From NCBI GenBank assembly GCA_005784505.1, contig VCAZ01000025.1, forward strand, positions 5,110,001-5,174,000: a stretch of DNA of 64,000 nt. The letters run 5' to 3'. This DNA comes from Bagarius yarrelli. Its lineage: Eukaryota > Chordata > Actinopteri > Siluriformes > Sisoridae. The notes beneath the pieces were generated by a model. It saw nothing but the letters and a program-made list of their open reading frames with translations. It was not told the DNA's origin and ran no database searches. Of this stretch, positions 36,501-48,117 are shown piece after piece. Each line of letters opens with the position of its first letter. Position 1 is the stretch's first letter. Both the position numbers and the translations under genes were made by a program.

Positions 36501-37657
36501 CTCTGCTCATTTGAAGCTCAAAACAATTATTAATAATTGTAACTCGATCATTAGAACACGATACCTTAACTTAAGAGACGATATGCAAATAATATGTATG
36601 TATGTATGTTTCGTTAATAATCTTTTATGTCACGTTTTATTGGTATTACATTTCATCTTTCATACAAGATCAATAAATACATAGCTAATAATTGGTTTAA
36701 CCTGTTAAATGACAATGTATTGATTAATAGTCAAACAATACATATTTTTTTTAATGGCTATGAATGAGTTGAAGCCCCAAAGAAGATCCCATTCCGAACG
36801 TCCGCTTAAAGACTGGATCAGAAAAGAAAAGAGATGAGTTGCTAGAATAATAGAGAGGATAAATAAGATGGGTAAAAGCTTTCTGAACAGAACGTGTCAG
36901 GTGACCGGAATTCGCTTTACACGCTTGTCCTTTGTCAAATCCTTGCCGTGTTTCAGCTGACCTCCCGGTTAATAGTCACATTGTCAGCAGTTACTGCAAG
37001 TAAGTGAATCATTTATTATTAATAACCAAATGATGTTTGTATTTATAGCAGTAATGGAGTTAGATGTACAAACCAGACTTGGTAAGTAAGTTCAGTGGAA
37101 AGCTCACTGCATGCTTTCTACGAAAACATCACATTTCAGAAAGTGTTGAAAATGAGATAAAATAGATGAATATAATGTAGAACACAACATGGCAACCAAA
37201 GAGATGGCGATTTAAAATGATTCTTCCTTTTCGTGTCCCTACAATTTTTTTAGGTTGCATGAGAACAGGACACGGGATGTTTGAATTCGTCTTCTGTCTT
37301 GGGTTAAAAAAAACACCACTCGGTTAAGAAGGCGATGCCTATATTCCTGATGTAACACTTTTCCTAGTTACATTTTCAGTTTAGTCCAGAGCTTTTCGCT
37401 TCGTACTAAAAAGGGGCCTTTTGTTATCTTAATCTGATATTTGAACAAGATCAAGGCCCAGGGTTTTGCGCAGAATTACTCAGAAGTGAGATTGAAAGAA
37501 CCTAGAACGTGTCCTAAAATGGATCTGAGTTCTGTTATCTACAGCTGTGTTCAGGAACCCACCGATCGACAAGGCAGTGTTAGAGGCCAAGCTAAAGGAG
37601 CACAATATGACTGGGTTTGCGTAGGGGAAGCATGATGCAGCTGCGGGACATGGTCAA
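36500..37657. other. Gap between convergent slc7a3 and rab39b
   Basis: No coding exon seen. The right-hand part is likely the rab39b 3' UTR, read leftward; TTTATT at 37012-37017 would be an AATAAA signal on the minus strand. Confidence 0.45.
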
Positions 37658-39389
37658 TCAGCAGAGGCAGCGCCGATCGCTCTTGGTCACTTCCTCAGAC
37701 GAGTGCACCACATTGGGAACGAAGCCACTCTTCACTCCCTCCCAGCCTTCTTGGATGGTAATGTCACCCCGTTTGACAAGCTCGAAGATGTCACGTGTCA
37801 GCTCTGTGAAAGCCCTCTCCACGTTAATAGCGTCGCGGGCAGACGTCTCCACATAGCGCATGCCATACGCGGCCGCCAGCTTTTCCGCTTCCTGCTGGCT
37901 TACCTGCCGCTGTGGTTCCAGGTCGCACTTGTGGCCAACCAGGAGGAAGACGATGCTATGTGGCTGCACGTGGCTGCGCGCCTCCTCCAGCCACTCATGA
38001 ACATTCTGGAAAGAGCGACGATTAGTGATGTCAAACAGCAGCAGGCCACCCACTGAATTGCGGTAGTAAGCCCTGGTGATAGACCTGAAAGAACAACACA
38101 GCAAGTCACCATTTTAGATGGTTATTTATAAAAAACAAGAAACAAAAAGGGATTTAATCTAATACAAAGGTTTTTAAATGGATTTAATTCATAAAAATTT
38201 TAGGGGAAAAAAGGAACAATTTTCTGCAGTGTTTACACCCTGATTGAACCGCTGTTAGTAAAAATTTGAGTGGAAGGGATTACAGTAGTCTTCAAAATTA
38301 TTTTCACTGGTCAGTCAGGAATCTGATTAAAATGCAAATCAACCTTTTTAAATATTTTTGCAGGTGACTATTTGCGGTTGTGGTGTCCAAGGCTGAGGTT
38401 GTGTTGGAAAAAATTCTTACTAAATATTGGAAATGGAATAAATTAATATTTAATTTAATAAAAAATTTAAATTACATTGCTAAAATTATGGCTGAAAAGT
38501 GTATTAATTATAAATTTTTTAAATGAAAGCAAATGAGTAAACATATATGCAGCTTGCAGGACAAACATAGTACATAGTGATTAACATGATTGTCCGGTTT
38601 ATTTGAAGATCGGAAATGACCAAGATAGCAGAACTGGCCATGATCTCTGGTTGGGTGGGATGACAAACCGCCTCTTCACCAACAATCACACTGACGTTAT
38701 CTAATCACAGACATCTGTAAGCTTGTGAATGTGAAAGAGGGCCTAGAGCGTTTTACTTTCAGTGTGTAACGCTGCCATGTGACCCTATGAGCTGCAGTGT
38801 GAAGGGGGTTGTCTCAGAAGTACCATGTGATAGCATTTATGCTCCTTAGCTGATAGCTGTCATATGATATGAGAGCTTAGAGGTGGGTGGGAAACGCCAT
38901 GTGATCATTTGTAAAAGAAATTGTGGAATTCACATTGTTCATTTATTTATTCTTGGTCAGGGTCTCAACGAGTTAAACTGGTCTACTACTGTTTTGGGAA
39001 ATGTTCTGGTTGAACCACACCCACATTTTGGTTTAAATACAAACACAGATATGTTTATTTGGAGTAAGATTTTCCACATACAGTCGTAAAACCAGTGTGA
39101 ATTTTAGCCATGATATTTAGGCTATGCTCACTTCTATAATACAATAAATGTCCCTGACGCTTCTCAAGCCATACCTAAATCTCTCTTGTCCAGCCGTGTC
39201 CCAGATCTGCAGTTTGATGCGTTTGCCTGGCTCAATCTCCACCAGACGGGAAAAGAAATCCACTCCGACGGTGGGGTCAGACACCTGGGCAAAACGCCCC
39301 TCTGTGAAACGTCGGATCAGACAGGACTTGCCTACTGTCGAGTCGCCAATGACGATCAATCGGAACTGGTATAGCCATATAGCTTCCAT
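37658..39389 (-). CDS. rab39b: Rab GTPase RAB39B
   Basis: RAB39B is a small GTPase of vesicle traffic, enriched in neurons; loss in humans causes X-linked intellectual disability with early parkinsonism. Exon 1 is 39389-39175 and exon 2 is 38084-37658, with one GT-AG intron splitting the Arg of ERFR/SITR. The 213 residues equal the human length. Motifs: P-loop GDSTVGKS (residues 17-24), switch [28 protein letters not shown] (the RAB39 form of the usual NKxD), ETSARDA, and the ending RRCLC, a CXC double prenylation site. RAB39B rather than RAB39A is supported by [11 protein letters not shown] and [18 protein letters not shown] without the RAB39A insert. It differs from human mostly around [16 protein letters not shown]. 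On the minus strand a splice acceptor (TTTGTCTGTAG) lies 12 bases before the ATG, so a non-coding leader exon probably exists upstream. Confidence 0.97.
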
Positions 39390-40741
39390 ATCTTATGAGA
39401 TCTACAGACAAAAAAAATGGTCAAATGGACTTTTGAATAGATTTTATACAATAGTAATCAACAAGCCTTTTTGTTGATTAGTTACTATGTTAAGCCATTA
39501 ACAGGAAAACCAAAAAAATAAGCTATCTTATGTTATTTTATTAGTTTAAGCTAGTTTTAGTTATAGATCCTAGAATTAATTTTAGAGAGCCTTTCTAATG
39601 TAAAAAATCCAGTCAATTATTCAATAAAAATGCAATGAATTATTTGTATTAATATTAACCTACTATTAAAGCACACTAATGAATCAGGCAACAAACAGAC
39701 ATGTAGAGTAAAATTACTGCAAAGAAATAACGCTCGTGTTACATAAACACTTAAGAATTCACTGCACTACTGGGCCAGTCTGAATGAATGAAAAACGGAG
39801 AAGAAATCTAATGATCTGACCTCGAACTATGTTTTCTGCTTTGAACATATAAAGTCATCATTTTGTCTGTAACTAGAGAAATTACTAATATATTTAATGT
39901 CTCTTCTAATAAATGAGTAGATTTTGTCAGGTAACCTTAGTTATCAAATAAAACTCCTGAAAATATGCATGTTATAGTCTTGTTATTAAATAATATGTTT
40001 TACTATAAAGAACTAAATGATTTGCTGGAGGTTTAAATGCTGGAAATTATTCTGGAGTGTATACTTATTGGTGCTTGCAGGTCAGGGGTGACCATACAGA
40101 GTTTTGGGTAAATGGACTCGGCCTATTAAGCGCTTAGATCTGATGGTAGTTGTTTGTTTTTTAAGAGGGGGTGGAGGTTGTTTGTTTGGTTATTTTTTTT
40201 ATTTTATGCTGTTCACTCTCGCTCATACTTCCTGGTTGCTGTTCCCAAGTTCCCAATTTAAAGCATATAAAAACCATATAAAGCTTATATGCTTTATATA
40301 CAAAGCATATAAATACAAGTCTTAGGTGATTATGAAATGTATAAAAGAAAACTAAGGTGTCCTTGTATATTCAAATAATTTTTGAAGCTTGGTAAGGGTG
40401 ACAGATTTGGAGCTGCTATAGTCCCCACTAATATCCACCAGCCATTTTTTGACTCGAAGCTCCACGCAACATCAGGATCAGTGTTGTAATGGCAGTGATA
40501 GTGTTGTGATGGGGCTGCTACACTGGAATGATGCTGCAATTTAATGCACCAGTCCTTTCCATGCATAAAAAAACACTTGCTAGTTTACGATTACGGTCAG
40601 TTACGGTATTTAACCGTATCCTGGACTGTCACACATGGTCATCTGGTGAGCGGATTATTCTTTATTGTCCATTGTAGACATACAAATTGAAAACAAACTG
40701 TATCCTCAGGCGAGCAGCCTTTAGCAAAATGCGCGTCTCAG

Positions 40742-40742
40742 G

Positions 40743-40778
<36 letters not shown>

Positions 40779-40785
40779 ACACACA
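40742..40785. repeat. CA microsatellite
   Basis: About 20 CA units with one TA interruption. Confidence 0.95.
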
Positions 40786-41194
40786 TGCGCGCTAATAACC
40801 CCCATGCACATACCTCAGTTAAGCTCCTTAATGTCTTGCAATGGCAAAACCTATGATCTTCATTGTGTGTCGGTGTAAAAAAAACAAGCAGCGACTCCAA
40901 CCAAAGCCTCCACACACACACATCCAAGCAGGTTTTGTTGGAAATAACAGCCTATGCAACTAGTTTCCGTGATAACGGTGCAATCGGAACGAGAACCATA
41001 ATTATTAAGAAAGTGTAGCTTGTATTAAAGATGTAATTTTTTATTTTAAAAAAAATCTATCCCCTAAATCGAACCGTTAGTCTCATAATAATGGATGAAA
41101 GAATGTTTGTAAAAATTTGCTGATGAAATGGCAGCATCATCAGCATCATATAGCCTGACTCATCCCTCATCAGTACCAGTACCGTAAAGTACAC

Positions 41195-41300
41195 AGTAGT
41201 GACGCAGATAGCGGGGGCGCGCCGTGCCGTCCTACCGTCAGCTGAGCGCATATTCCAGCCTTTACTGTATGGGGGAGGACCTCGTCATCGAGCCTACTAC
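41195..41300 (-). promoter_or_regulatory. GC-rich patch, possible rab39b promoter
   Basis: The only strongly GC- and CpG-rich stretch between rab39b and the rab38-like gene (around GGGGGCGCGCCGTGCCG). Since rab39b seems to have a non-coding leader exon, its start may lie here, 1.8 kb upstream of the ATG. No direct evidence of transcription direction. Confidence 0.3.
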
Positions 41301-41602
41301 AACAAGGGTCGCTTAATAATTTACCCCCCACTGGAGAGACAGCTAGGGCTCTGTGCAGGTGGTGCAGTCGATACACATTTAGAAGTGCCCTGTGGGTGGG
41401 GGTTTTAAAAAAATAGGAATTACGAATTCTAGAAAATTAACAGTTAAAAATTAGAAAATTGATTAGAAAAAAATGATTAGAAAATGCTTAACACTTAAAA
41501 ATGTGTACAGTAGCAGGGGTTGTTATTTTAGTGATCAAATTTAGCACAACAATACATAGTTTAAATAACAATATGTGTATGTACATTTATGCTAATTGTT
41601 CA

Positions 41603-41815
41603 CTTTATGGCCAAAAGTTTGTGGACACCTGACCATCACATGCTCCAGTCTTTTGTCAAGACTTTCAGGTCCAATTAAGAGTGTAGCTGCGACGTCTTGT
41701 TTATTATATTACTGACATTGATGTTGGGTGAAAAGGCTGTGTGGGATGTGTTCCACTTCATTACAAAGGTGTTCATTTGAGCTGAAGGTGAAAGGAAATT
41801 GCAATTCTACATTCT
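41603..41815 (-). mobile_element. Tc1/mariner-type transposon relic
   Basis: The end TGGCCAAAAGTTTGTGGACA plus CCTGACCATCACATG matches the relic at 10035-10395. Downstream 'TTACAAAGGTGTTCATTTGA' is the antisense of the transposase C-terminal region. The opposite terminal repeat is missing. Confidence 0.65.
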
Positions 41816-41948
41816 ATATAAGAGTGTGCTTTTAACTTGGTAATATTCTGTAAGAAACCAAACATGGGTGCTATGTCAGTTGTTCACATCCTTTTGGACA
41901 GGATAATGTACATCTAAAACTGTTCAAATTATTTGTTCTGTGGTGTGT

Positions 41949-41951
<3 letters not shown>

Positions 41952-41980
<29 letters not shown>

Positions 41981-42000
41981 CATGAGAAAAGGGCACAGAA
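41952..42000. repeat. GA microsatellite with flank CATGAGAAAAGGGCACAGA
   Basis: A run of about 14 GA units is followed by 19 bases that recur exactly after another GA run at 46409-46427. Confidence 0.95.
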
Positions 42001-42164
42001 AACATTAGTAATACATAAGTAATATTTGTTTCCACTTTTAATAAAGCATTCAATAAAACAATCACATAACACTGGACTTTACCCAAAGCCCCATGATGCA
42101 CATCTGTTTTTAATTACAACATTTAAACACATCTGGTTAAACTAATAAGATCATAACATGCACT

Positions 42165-42358
42165 TTTTGAGTAGTAGCTCAGGGGTTAAGCTGTTGGACT
42201 GCTAATCAGAAGCTTAGGAGTTTCATTCCCAGCACCATTAATCTGCCACTGCTGGGCCCCTGACCAAGGCCCTTAACTCCTAACTGCTAAATTAGATTAA
42301 ATAATAAGATCAATGTTAGTACTTCTGGAGGAGGGCGTCTGCCAAATGTAAATGTAGT
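42165..42358 (+). mobile_element. tRNA-derived SINE, full structure
   Basis: Head 'AGGGGTTAAGCTGTTGGACT', B-box variant GAGTTTCATTCCCAGC, body 'CCACTGCTGGGCCCCTGACC', and the tail piece GGAGGGCGTCTGCC with AAATGTAAATG. Part of the tail is diverged. Confidence 0.88.
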
Positions 42359-43046
42359 TGAGAAAAAAAATCAAACTGTCCAGGCCAGACATTCCTACTC
42401 TAATATTGCACCCAATATACATGTGGGCAGTTTATTTGACACATTTACACCATAGATTAAATTATTTGTCCTTTTTTTCAGTACTGGAGAAAAAATTCCC
42501 ATCCTTTACAGTGTAGTTTTTCCCTGTTTCCACCCACTTTACTTTGAATATGCAGCTAAAAGCAAAAATGAATTATGTGTTGAAAACAGTAAGATATAAA
42601 AAAAAAATGGGGAAAAAAGAGGAGAAGGGACATTAAAATGAAAATATTTAAACGTTTAAACACGAAAGATGATGAAGAACAGAGCTGCTCCGCTCCGCCC
42701 TCATTACTGGGTTTGGTTGCTACACACTACGGAAGCCGAGAAGGCACAAAAGCTTCTGTACTCCTCAGTGCGACAGGGTGTAATAATAAGAAGGATCAAT
42801 TTTTAGCCTTCTAATATATTTTATAATAATTTTTTTAAATTTATTTATTTGTATAAAAATACATAATCAGTATTTAAAATATTGTATACTTTTAGTATCA
42901 CGTTTTACACGAAGATATTTTAAACGTGTTGGGTTTCTTTTTCTTAGTAATTGTAAAATGTCTAAGTTTATACAAGTTGCTGAAATTAAAAAGTAATTAT
43001 TTTTTCAAATCCTGTTGTTTGCTACGTTAGAAATTTTTTTGCAATT

Positions 43047-46000
43047 ATGCAGCAGGAACATTTGTTTAAAGTTCTTGTGATTGGAGATCTCGGAGTTGGA
43101 AAAACGTCCATTATTAAAAGATATGTTCATCAGATATTCTCTCAGCATTACCGAGCTACTATCGGCGTGGATTTTGCTCTGAAAGTATTAAACTGGGACA
43201 ATCACACAGTCATCCGCTTACAGTTATGGGACATCGCAGGTAAGACTGTATTAACTGTTTTAAAACAAATTATATGATTTAAGCATTTTTTTTATTATTG
43301 TTTATTTAAAAAGTTACCATATTGATGAATCTAGATTTATTTAATTTGGTTTAGAAAGTTAAATGTAATGAATCTTTTCTATGGTCTCCATCACATCACA
43401 CTGTTGACTTTTTTCGCTTTTTTTATTGGAATGTGGAGAAATAGTGGACATGTCTGGGTTTGGGTGTCTCACTCTCTTCTAGAGTCACATGAGAGTTAGA
43501 AGTAGAGCCAAAGGCCTTTTTTTTTTACTTTGTGCCTCTTTGTCTTTTTTCCTTTCTGTCTTTTTTAATCTTTGCCTCTAATTTAAATGAGATTTTTTTT
43601 CCACTACAATTTTTTAAAAACAATAACTACATCTAAATCCTTTTGCATAAATCTGCATAATCTCTGGCTCAGCATTAAAGGCTTTTAAAACAATTTAGTG
43701 TTTACTAGTCACATGCAAACGGACTGTGTTATATCAGGCAACTTACACACACAATGCGCACAGCAAATACTGTAAAAAGTATAAATATATAGAATATAGA
43801 ATTAAGGAATATAAATGTATTGTGTGGATGTATAAGGACATTAGCTGGTAAATATTTCCCCAGCATTTTAGGGAATTGGTCAGAGCTTTTCTTTTTTTGG
43901 TCTTAAAATAGTCTGTTATGTTATATGTTGTGTTCTATCATTTACTGTGATATTTTAATATGTTCTGTATAAATAAGTATAAATTGCTCTTAGAAATAGA
44001 ATGAAATGGAAGAAACATCCATAGCAAAAAAAAGAGGCTTAGTGTTTTGCACTGTAGTGTGGATCCACAAATTTTTCATCCAACCCTTTATTGACCCCTT
44101 TTTTAATAACATATGGACACAACCTGGTTGGGATTTGCCTCTTCTTTTTGTAGGGCAAGAGCGCTATGGCAATATGACGCGTGTGTATTACCGGGAGGCT
44201 GTAGGAGCTCTGATTGTATTTGATGTGACAAGAGCATCGACATTTGATGCGGTACCAAGGTGGAAAGATGATTTGGACACAAAAGTTACTCTCAGCAATG
44301 GTAAACCTCTCCCAGCTGTTCTGCTGGCCAATAAGTCTGACCAGTCACGGGACGGCCTGTCCACTCAGATTCCCAAACTCGACTCATTTTGCAAAGAAAA
44401 TGGATTCGTGGGCTGGTTTGAGACATCAGCTAAGGTGAGTACATGGTAATCCTTGTGTGTGTGAGGGAATTGAGGCTGAGAGTTTTGTTCTTTCTGGGTT
44501 TTATGTCTTGGTGGTATTTTATGTCCTTTTTTGTCAAAAGTATTTTATAGACCTATGATTTTATCAGTCATGGTCAGAAATAACTATTTATATTTTTTAA
44601 ACAGTATGTAAAATCGTTAAAAAAAAGAAAAGAATTTGGAACACTGTTTAACACTTCATATATTATTGGTTTCAAATAAATAGCCTAAAAGTTGGTCTGG
44701 TGGTTCTGTGTATTGACCCTGGAATGATTCAGGGGTCAAAGTTGTAGAATTGTGTGTGTGTTACTGTGGTATGAACCACATGCACACGTCTCAATGTTTA
44801 GTGAGGGCATGTGTTTTAACTCACAGTTCCTCTCTAATTAAATTCACAGGTTTGTGTGAAATTGGATCTGTATGAACAGGACCCAAAACAGCTGCTTAGA
44901 TAAATATTAACACCTTGCTGTGTAAGACAGGACTTTCTAAACACGGTGTGTGCTGCTTTTACAAAAAGAGTACTTTCACAAAATGTGGTTTCATCATGTG
45001 AATCATCTGCTGCTAAGTGCTGGCACATTTCTGCCATGGTCACATGATAGCATTTATACTGCCTAGTATTCATGATAGACATTTTTATGAATTACCCAAA
45101 CACAGCACACAGTCAAAAGGTCAGACATGTTTCTCCTTTCTCAAGGTGTTCCTCATGGCTCGCTTTTTGAGCTGCTTTATTTAATTTTTTAATTTTATAC
45201 ATGCAGTATCATTAGATCTGATCTACAGCATATTGTCTACAAATGTACTACAACACCAGACGATTTTCTGGATAAAAGTAAACTAAACATAAGGCTCAGC
45301 AATAACAAACATAAAGCCATACAGATTTAATTTAACGTAATCACAACCCACATTCAGTCGATCCTCTATTTAATCAACATGTCAGTTATGAGAACCACTG
45401 CAAGAAAAATATATTATATGTTTTTACTGATATTTGTTTTGAAGGAAAAATCATGCACAAATATTTTGCTAATAGCAAAAAGGCAAAATTACAACAAAAA
45501 CGTAACAAAATCTTTTGGAACTTTTTTATATGCAAACTAGCTTAGAAGCCTTGCTGTCATTTTAGACTCTTATTTGATTCTTATATTTAATTACTATCAT
45601 AACAGCATAACAGAATTTTGCTTTATTGCTTCTCTCTGTGACGGGGAATGTAACTTGCATTTACCAGCTGTAGTCAAGATTGGCAGGATTGGTCTTAGAC
45701 TTGCCAAGACCAGAATTAGTCAAGATTAATTCTGAATAAAAGCATGATTATAAGAGGGTGTATCAAAAAGTTTGACGCTTGTGCATGCTTGTGCTGCTAT
45801 CTGTTGGCGTGTCTCAAAACTTTTTGATACCCCCTCGTATTTCTAGATTATGATTTCTCCTTGATTTATGTTTTTCTGTTTACACACTTCTTAGACCTTT
45901 GTAATCTTTATTACTCTGACATGCTCTTTATTTGCTACGTATCAGTACAGTGTTCTTGGGTATATTCTAAAATTCATTAAAATCAAATGCTATAAAACTA

Positions 46001-46331
46001 TTGAATAATATACCACCCAACGTCTCACAGATTGAATTGTTTTCTTTGTATAAATGTAAGAATGAATAATGTTCACTGGAGGCTGTTGTGTCTTACTGCA
46101 GTCTGAAGTTGTTGTTTAACAAGCACTTAATCTAAAGCGCATTGTTATCTGTGAATTTTACTCTCATAGGAAAACACAAATATTGAAGCAGCAATCAGAT
46201 GCCTGGTAGAAAACATACTGGCCCAAGAAGAGACCACTGTCGGCAACTCAGACCCAGACACAGTGACCCTGTCCGGCAACAACAACACTAAAGATCGTGG
46301 CAAAGACAGATGCTCTGCATGTACCAAATAG
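43047..46331 (+). CDS. rab38: Rab32/Rab38-subfamily GTPase, RAB38-like
   Basis: Rab32 and Rab38 direct cargo to lysosome-related organelles such as melanosomes. Exons: 43047-43239, 44154-44434, 46170-46331; 211 residues, the length of human RAB38, with three coding exons. The P-loop GDLGVGKTS and [18 protein letters not shown] (switch I) are followed by [25 protein letters not shown] with Ile instead of the usual WDTAG is the mark of this subfamily. NKSDQ replaces the more common NKCDQ. ETSAKENTNIE is the last guanine-binding part. The C-terminus RCSACTK resembles the CSGCAKS end of RAB38 rather than the CC end of RAB32, but LNWD and QHYRATIG also recall RAB32. The N-terminus is very short ([10 protein letters not shown]). 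Because it is mixed, it may be rab38 proper, a teleost extra copy, or the third paralogue reported as Rab32LO. It sits 1.8 kb upstream of a picalm-like gene on the same strand. Confidence 0.88.
45753..45837. mobile_element. Small mariner-like MITE, 85 bp
   Basis: It lies in intron 2 of the rab38-like gene. AGAGGGTGTATCAAAAAGTT at the left is mirrored by the right end, whose reverse reads CGAGGGGGTATCAAAAAGTT. The flanking TA dinucleotides (45751-45752 and 45838-45839) fit a Tc1/mariner target duplication. Only about 35 bases separate the arms. Confidence 0.75.
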
Positions 46332-46365
46332 AAGACTGATGATGAGGAGAAGCTGTAGTCAGAGG

Positions 46366-46373
46366 GAGGGAGG

Positions 46374-46409
<36 letters not shown>

Positions 46410-46427
46410 ATGAGAAAAGGGCACAGA
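46366..46427. repeat. GGGA/GA microsatellite with flank CATGAGAAAAGGGCACAGA
   Basis: GGGA units pass into GA units, then 19 bases identical to those after the GA run at 41952-42000. It lies 35 bases after the stop codon of the rab38-like gene. Confidence 0.95.
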
Positions 46428-47213
46428 GTTACTGACTTCACCCTCAAAAAAGCAATTAAGATAAGACACTGCAGTAAAACATCAGAAAGAAAAAATAATC
46501 ACACTGCTGGTTTATATTCCTATAGCATTTTATCTAAATAACTGTTGGAGAAGATGAACAGCCAAAGGACCAAAAAAAAACTCTGTGAGGAACAATTATA
46601 GAGCCTTTTTTCTAATTTTGTAAGCAGCGTCAGATAATGTAGGCTTGGGGACTATTAGATCAATGTTTAATCTTTTGTTTGGTAAGGCACAGTTAAATAT
46701 ATAATTGTGAACATTAAATTATTTACTTATAAGTCCAGCAATAGTATTTGATGCTGATGGAATTTAACCGTGTGTCACAGAGTGCTCAAAAAGTTGTTAT
46801 AACATACATCACTGTTACCCACTGAAGAAGGTGTTTGTAATTTTTCCTTGTTTTTTTTTTTTGGTTATAACATTATCTTTGTATAAAAGAATGAGGGATA
46901 AGAAAGAGGTGACAAATTATTTAGTCTTGTTCATTCCAAACACACAATATATATTGACATTTTTAAATGATCACAACTACAGTGTTTAGTATCACAGTAC
47001 AACATTTAATACAAAAGTAAATGTGCTGCGCCACAATTCCGCAACACCCAAATAGATTTAACATCTGGTATAAAGGAATACCCATTCATTTAATGATCAT
47101 TGTTTCTGTCGTTCACTGCTGATATTCTGTATTTATTGACTTTATTTATTGTGTCACATACATGGAAATATACTGTACAGATGGAAAGATGCATGAAGCT
47201 GGTGATGGTGATG

Positions 47214-47219
47214 AATAAA
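47214..47219 (+). terminator. rab38-like polyadenylation signal
   Basis: Canonical AATAAA, 883 bases after the stop, followed by GT-rich sequence (CTGTATGTGAGG). Confidence 0.55.
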
Positions 47220-47379
47220 GGAATTTAAATGCACGTTCTGTAAATGTTACAATTGCATGCACTGTATGTGAGGTAATAAATCAGGGGACGGATTAGCTGA
47301 GTTTTCTATTGCATAGTAAAAATTTCACTTTAAGATGCCCACCCCGGATAGACAGACCCCCTTCTTTCTCCCTTCTCCT

Positions 47380-48117
47380 CCCCCTCTTTCTCAGGTCACC
47401 TGATTCTGCCATTTTGCGCTGAGCATCCGGCTCTGAATCGTAGGCAAACGCTGGATTCTTTCAGCTGTAGCACCAGGATGCTGTAACGCTAAATTGCATG
47501 CTTAAGGACCTTTGGTGTAAGACTGGGATTTGGGTGATTGTTATGTTCATCGCGCTATCTGCATAAAAACAAGCTGAAGGAATTTTGACAATGACACCAA
47601 GAAGCTAGCCTGATCCTAATCTTGAACCTGAGCCTGATCTTTATCCTGTTCTGCTCTGCGGTTTAGTGAGTGTGTGCACCGGACATCTTTCTGCTGCACG
47701 CGTTACCTTATTGTAACATCTGGAAGAAAGAAAAAAAGGAGAAAAAAAACCTAAAACGTAACGACAGTCGTATTGGAGCAGCAGTTACATGGTTAACCGG
47801 CGGCGCGGGAGGGTAGCAGTCACCATAGCGATGTCCTATTGCGGGTAGTAACTCACGGGCTGCTTCAGTTAACCGCATTTCGATCGCTCGTCACTTTCGG
47901 ATCGTTGGAGGGCCATTCGGCGCGCATTCGTTTGCCCTTGATCCGCACGCTGTTTATCTGAATGTCAGCGCATCTTGTCGGTCTCTGCACACATCCAGTG
48001 CGCTCTCCACCCCTGCAGTGAATACGTCCATTGACTGAAAGGCGATCTGTCTCTCTTTCCCTCTCTCTTTCTCTCTCTCCCACTCTCTCTTTTCTCACAC
48101 ACACCGAACAAACGATC
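47380..48117 (+). promoter_or_regulatory. picalm-like promoter and 5' UTR
   Basis: GC content rises from about 47390. CpG density is high at 47755-48010, ending in a long CT tract (48046-48096) just before the start codon. The pyrimidine tract so close to the ATG could affect translation or hide a transcription start. No TATA box. Confidence 0.5.

Larger units (their letters stand above)
39390..43046. other. Gap between divergent rab39b and rab38-like genes
   Basis: No coding exon seen. It contains CA and GA microsatellites, a Tc1/mariner relic (41603-41815), a SINE (42165-42358) and a GC-rich patch at 41195-41300 that could be the rab39b promoter. GC content rises again near 42690-42780, which may mark the start of the rab38-like transcript. 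Confidence 0.5.
46332..47340 (+). other. 3' UTR of the rab38-like gene
   Basis: It runs from the TAG stop to the AATAAA at 47214. It begins with a GGGA/GA microsatellite (46366-46408) and the duplicated flank at 46409-46427. Confidence 0.55.

Noticed and set aside
37703..38056. Plus-strand frame over rab39b
   Set aside because: Shadow of rab39b exon 2 on the other strand.
40721..40927. Cys/Val-rich minus-strand frame
   Set aside because: Translation of the CA microsatellite.
46145..46447. Minus-strand Ser/Leu-rich frame
   Set aside because: Antisense of the rab38-like last exon plus the GA microsatellite.
48031..48117. In-frame N-terminal extension of the picalm-like protein (Ser/Leu repeats)
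   Set aside because: It opens at TTG, not ATG, and translates the CT tract; the family starts at MSGQS.
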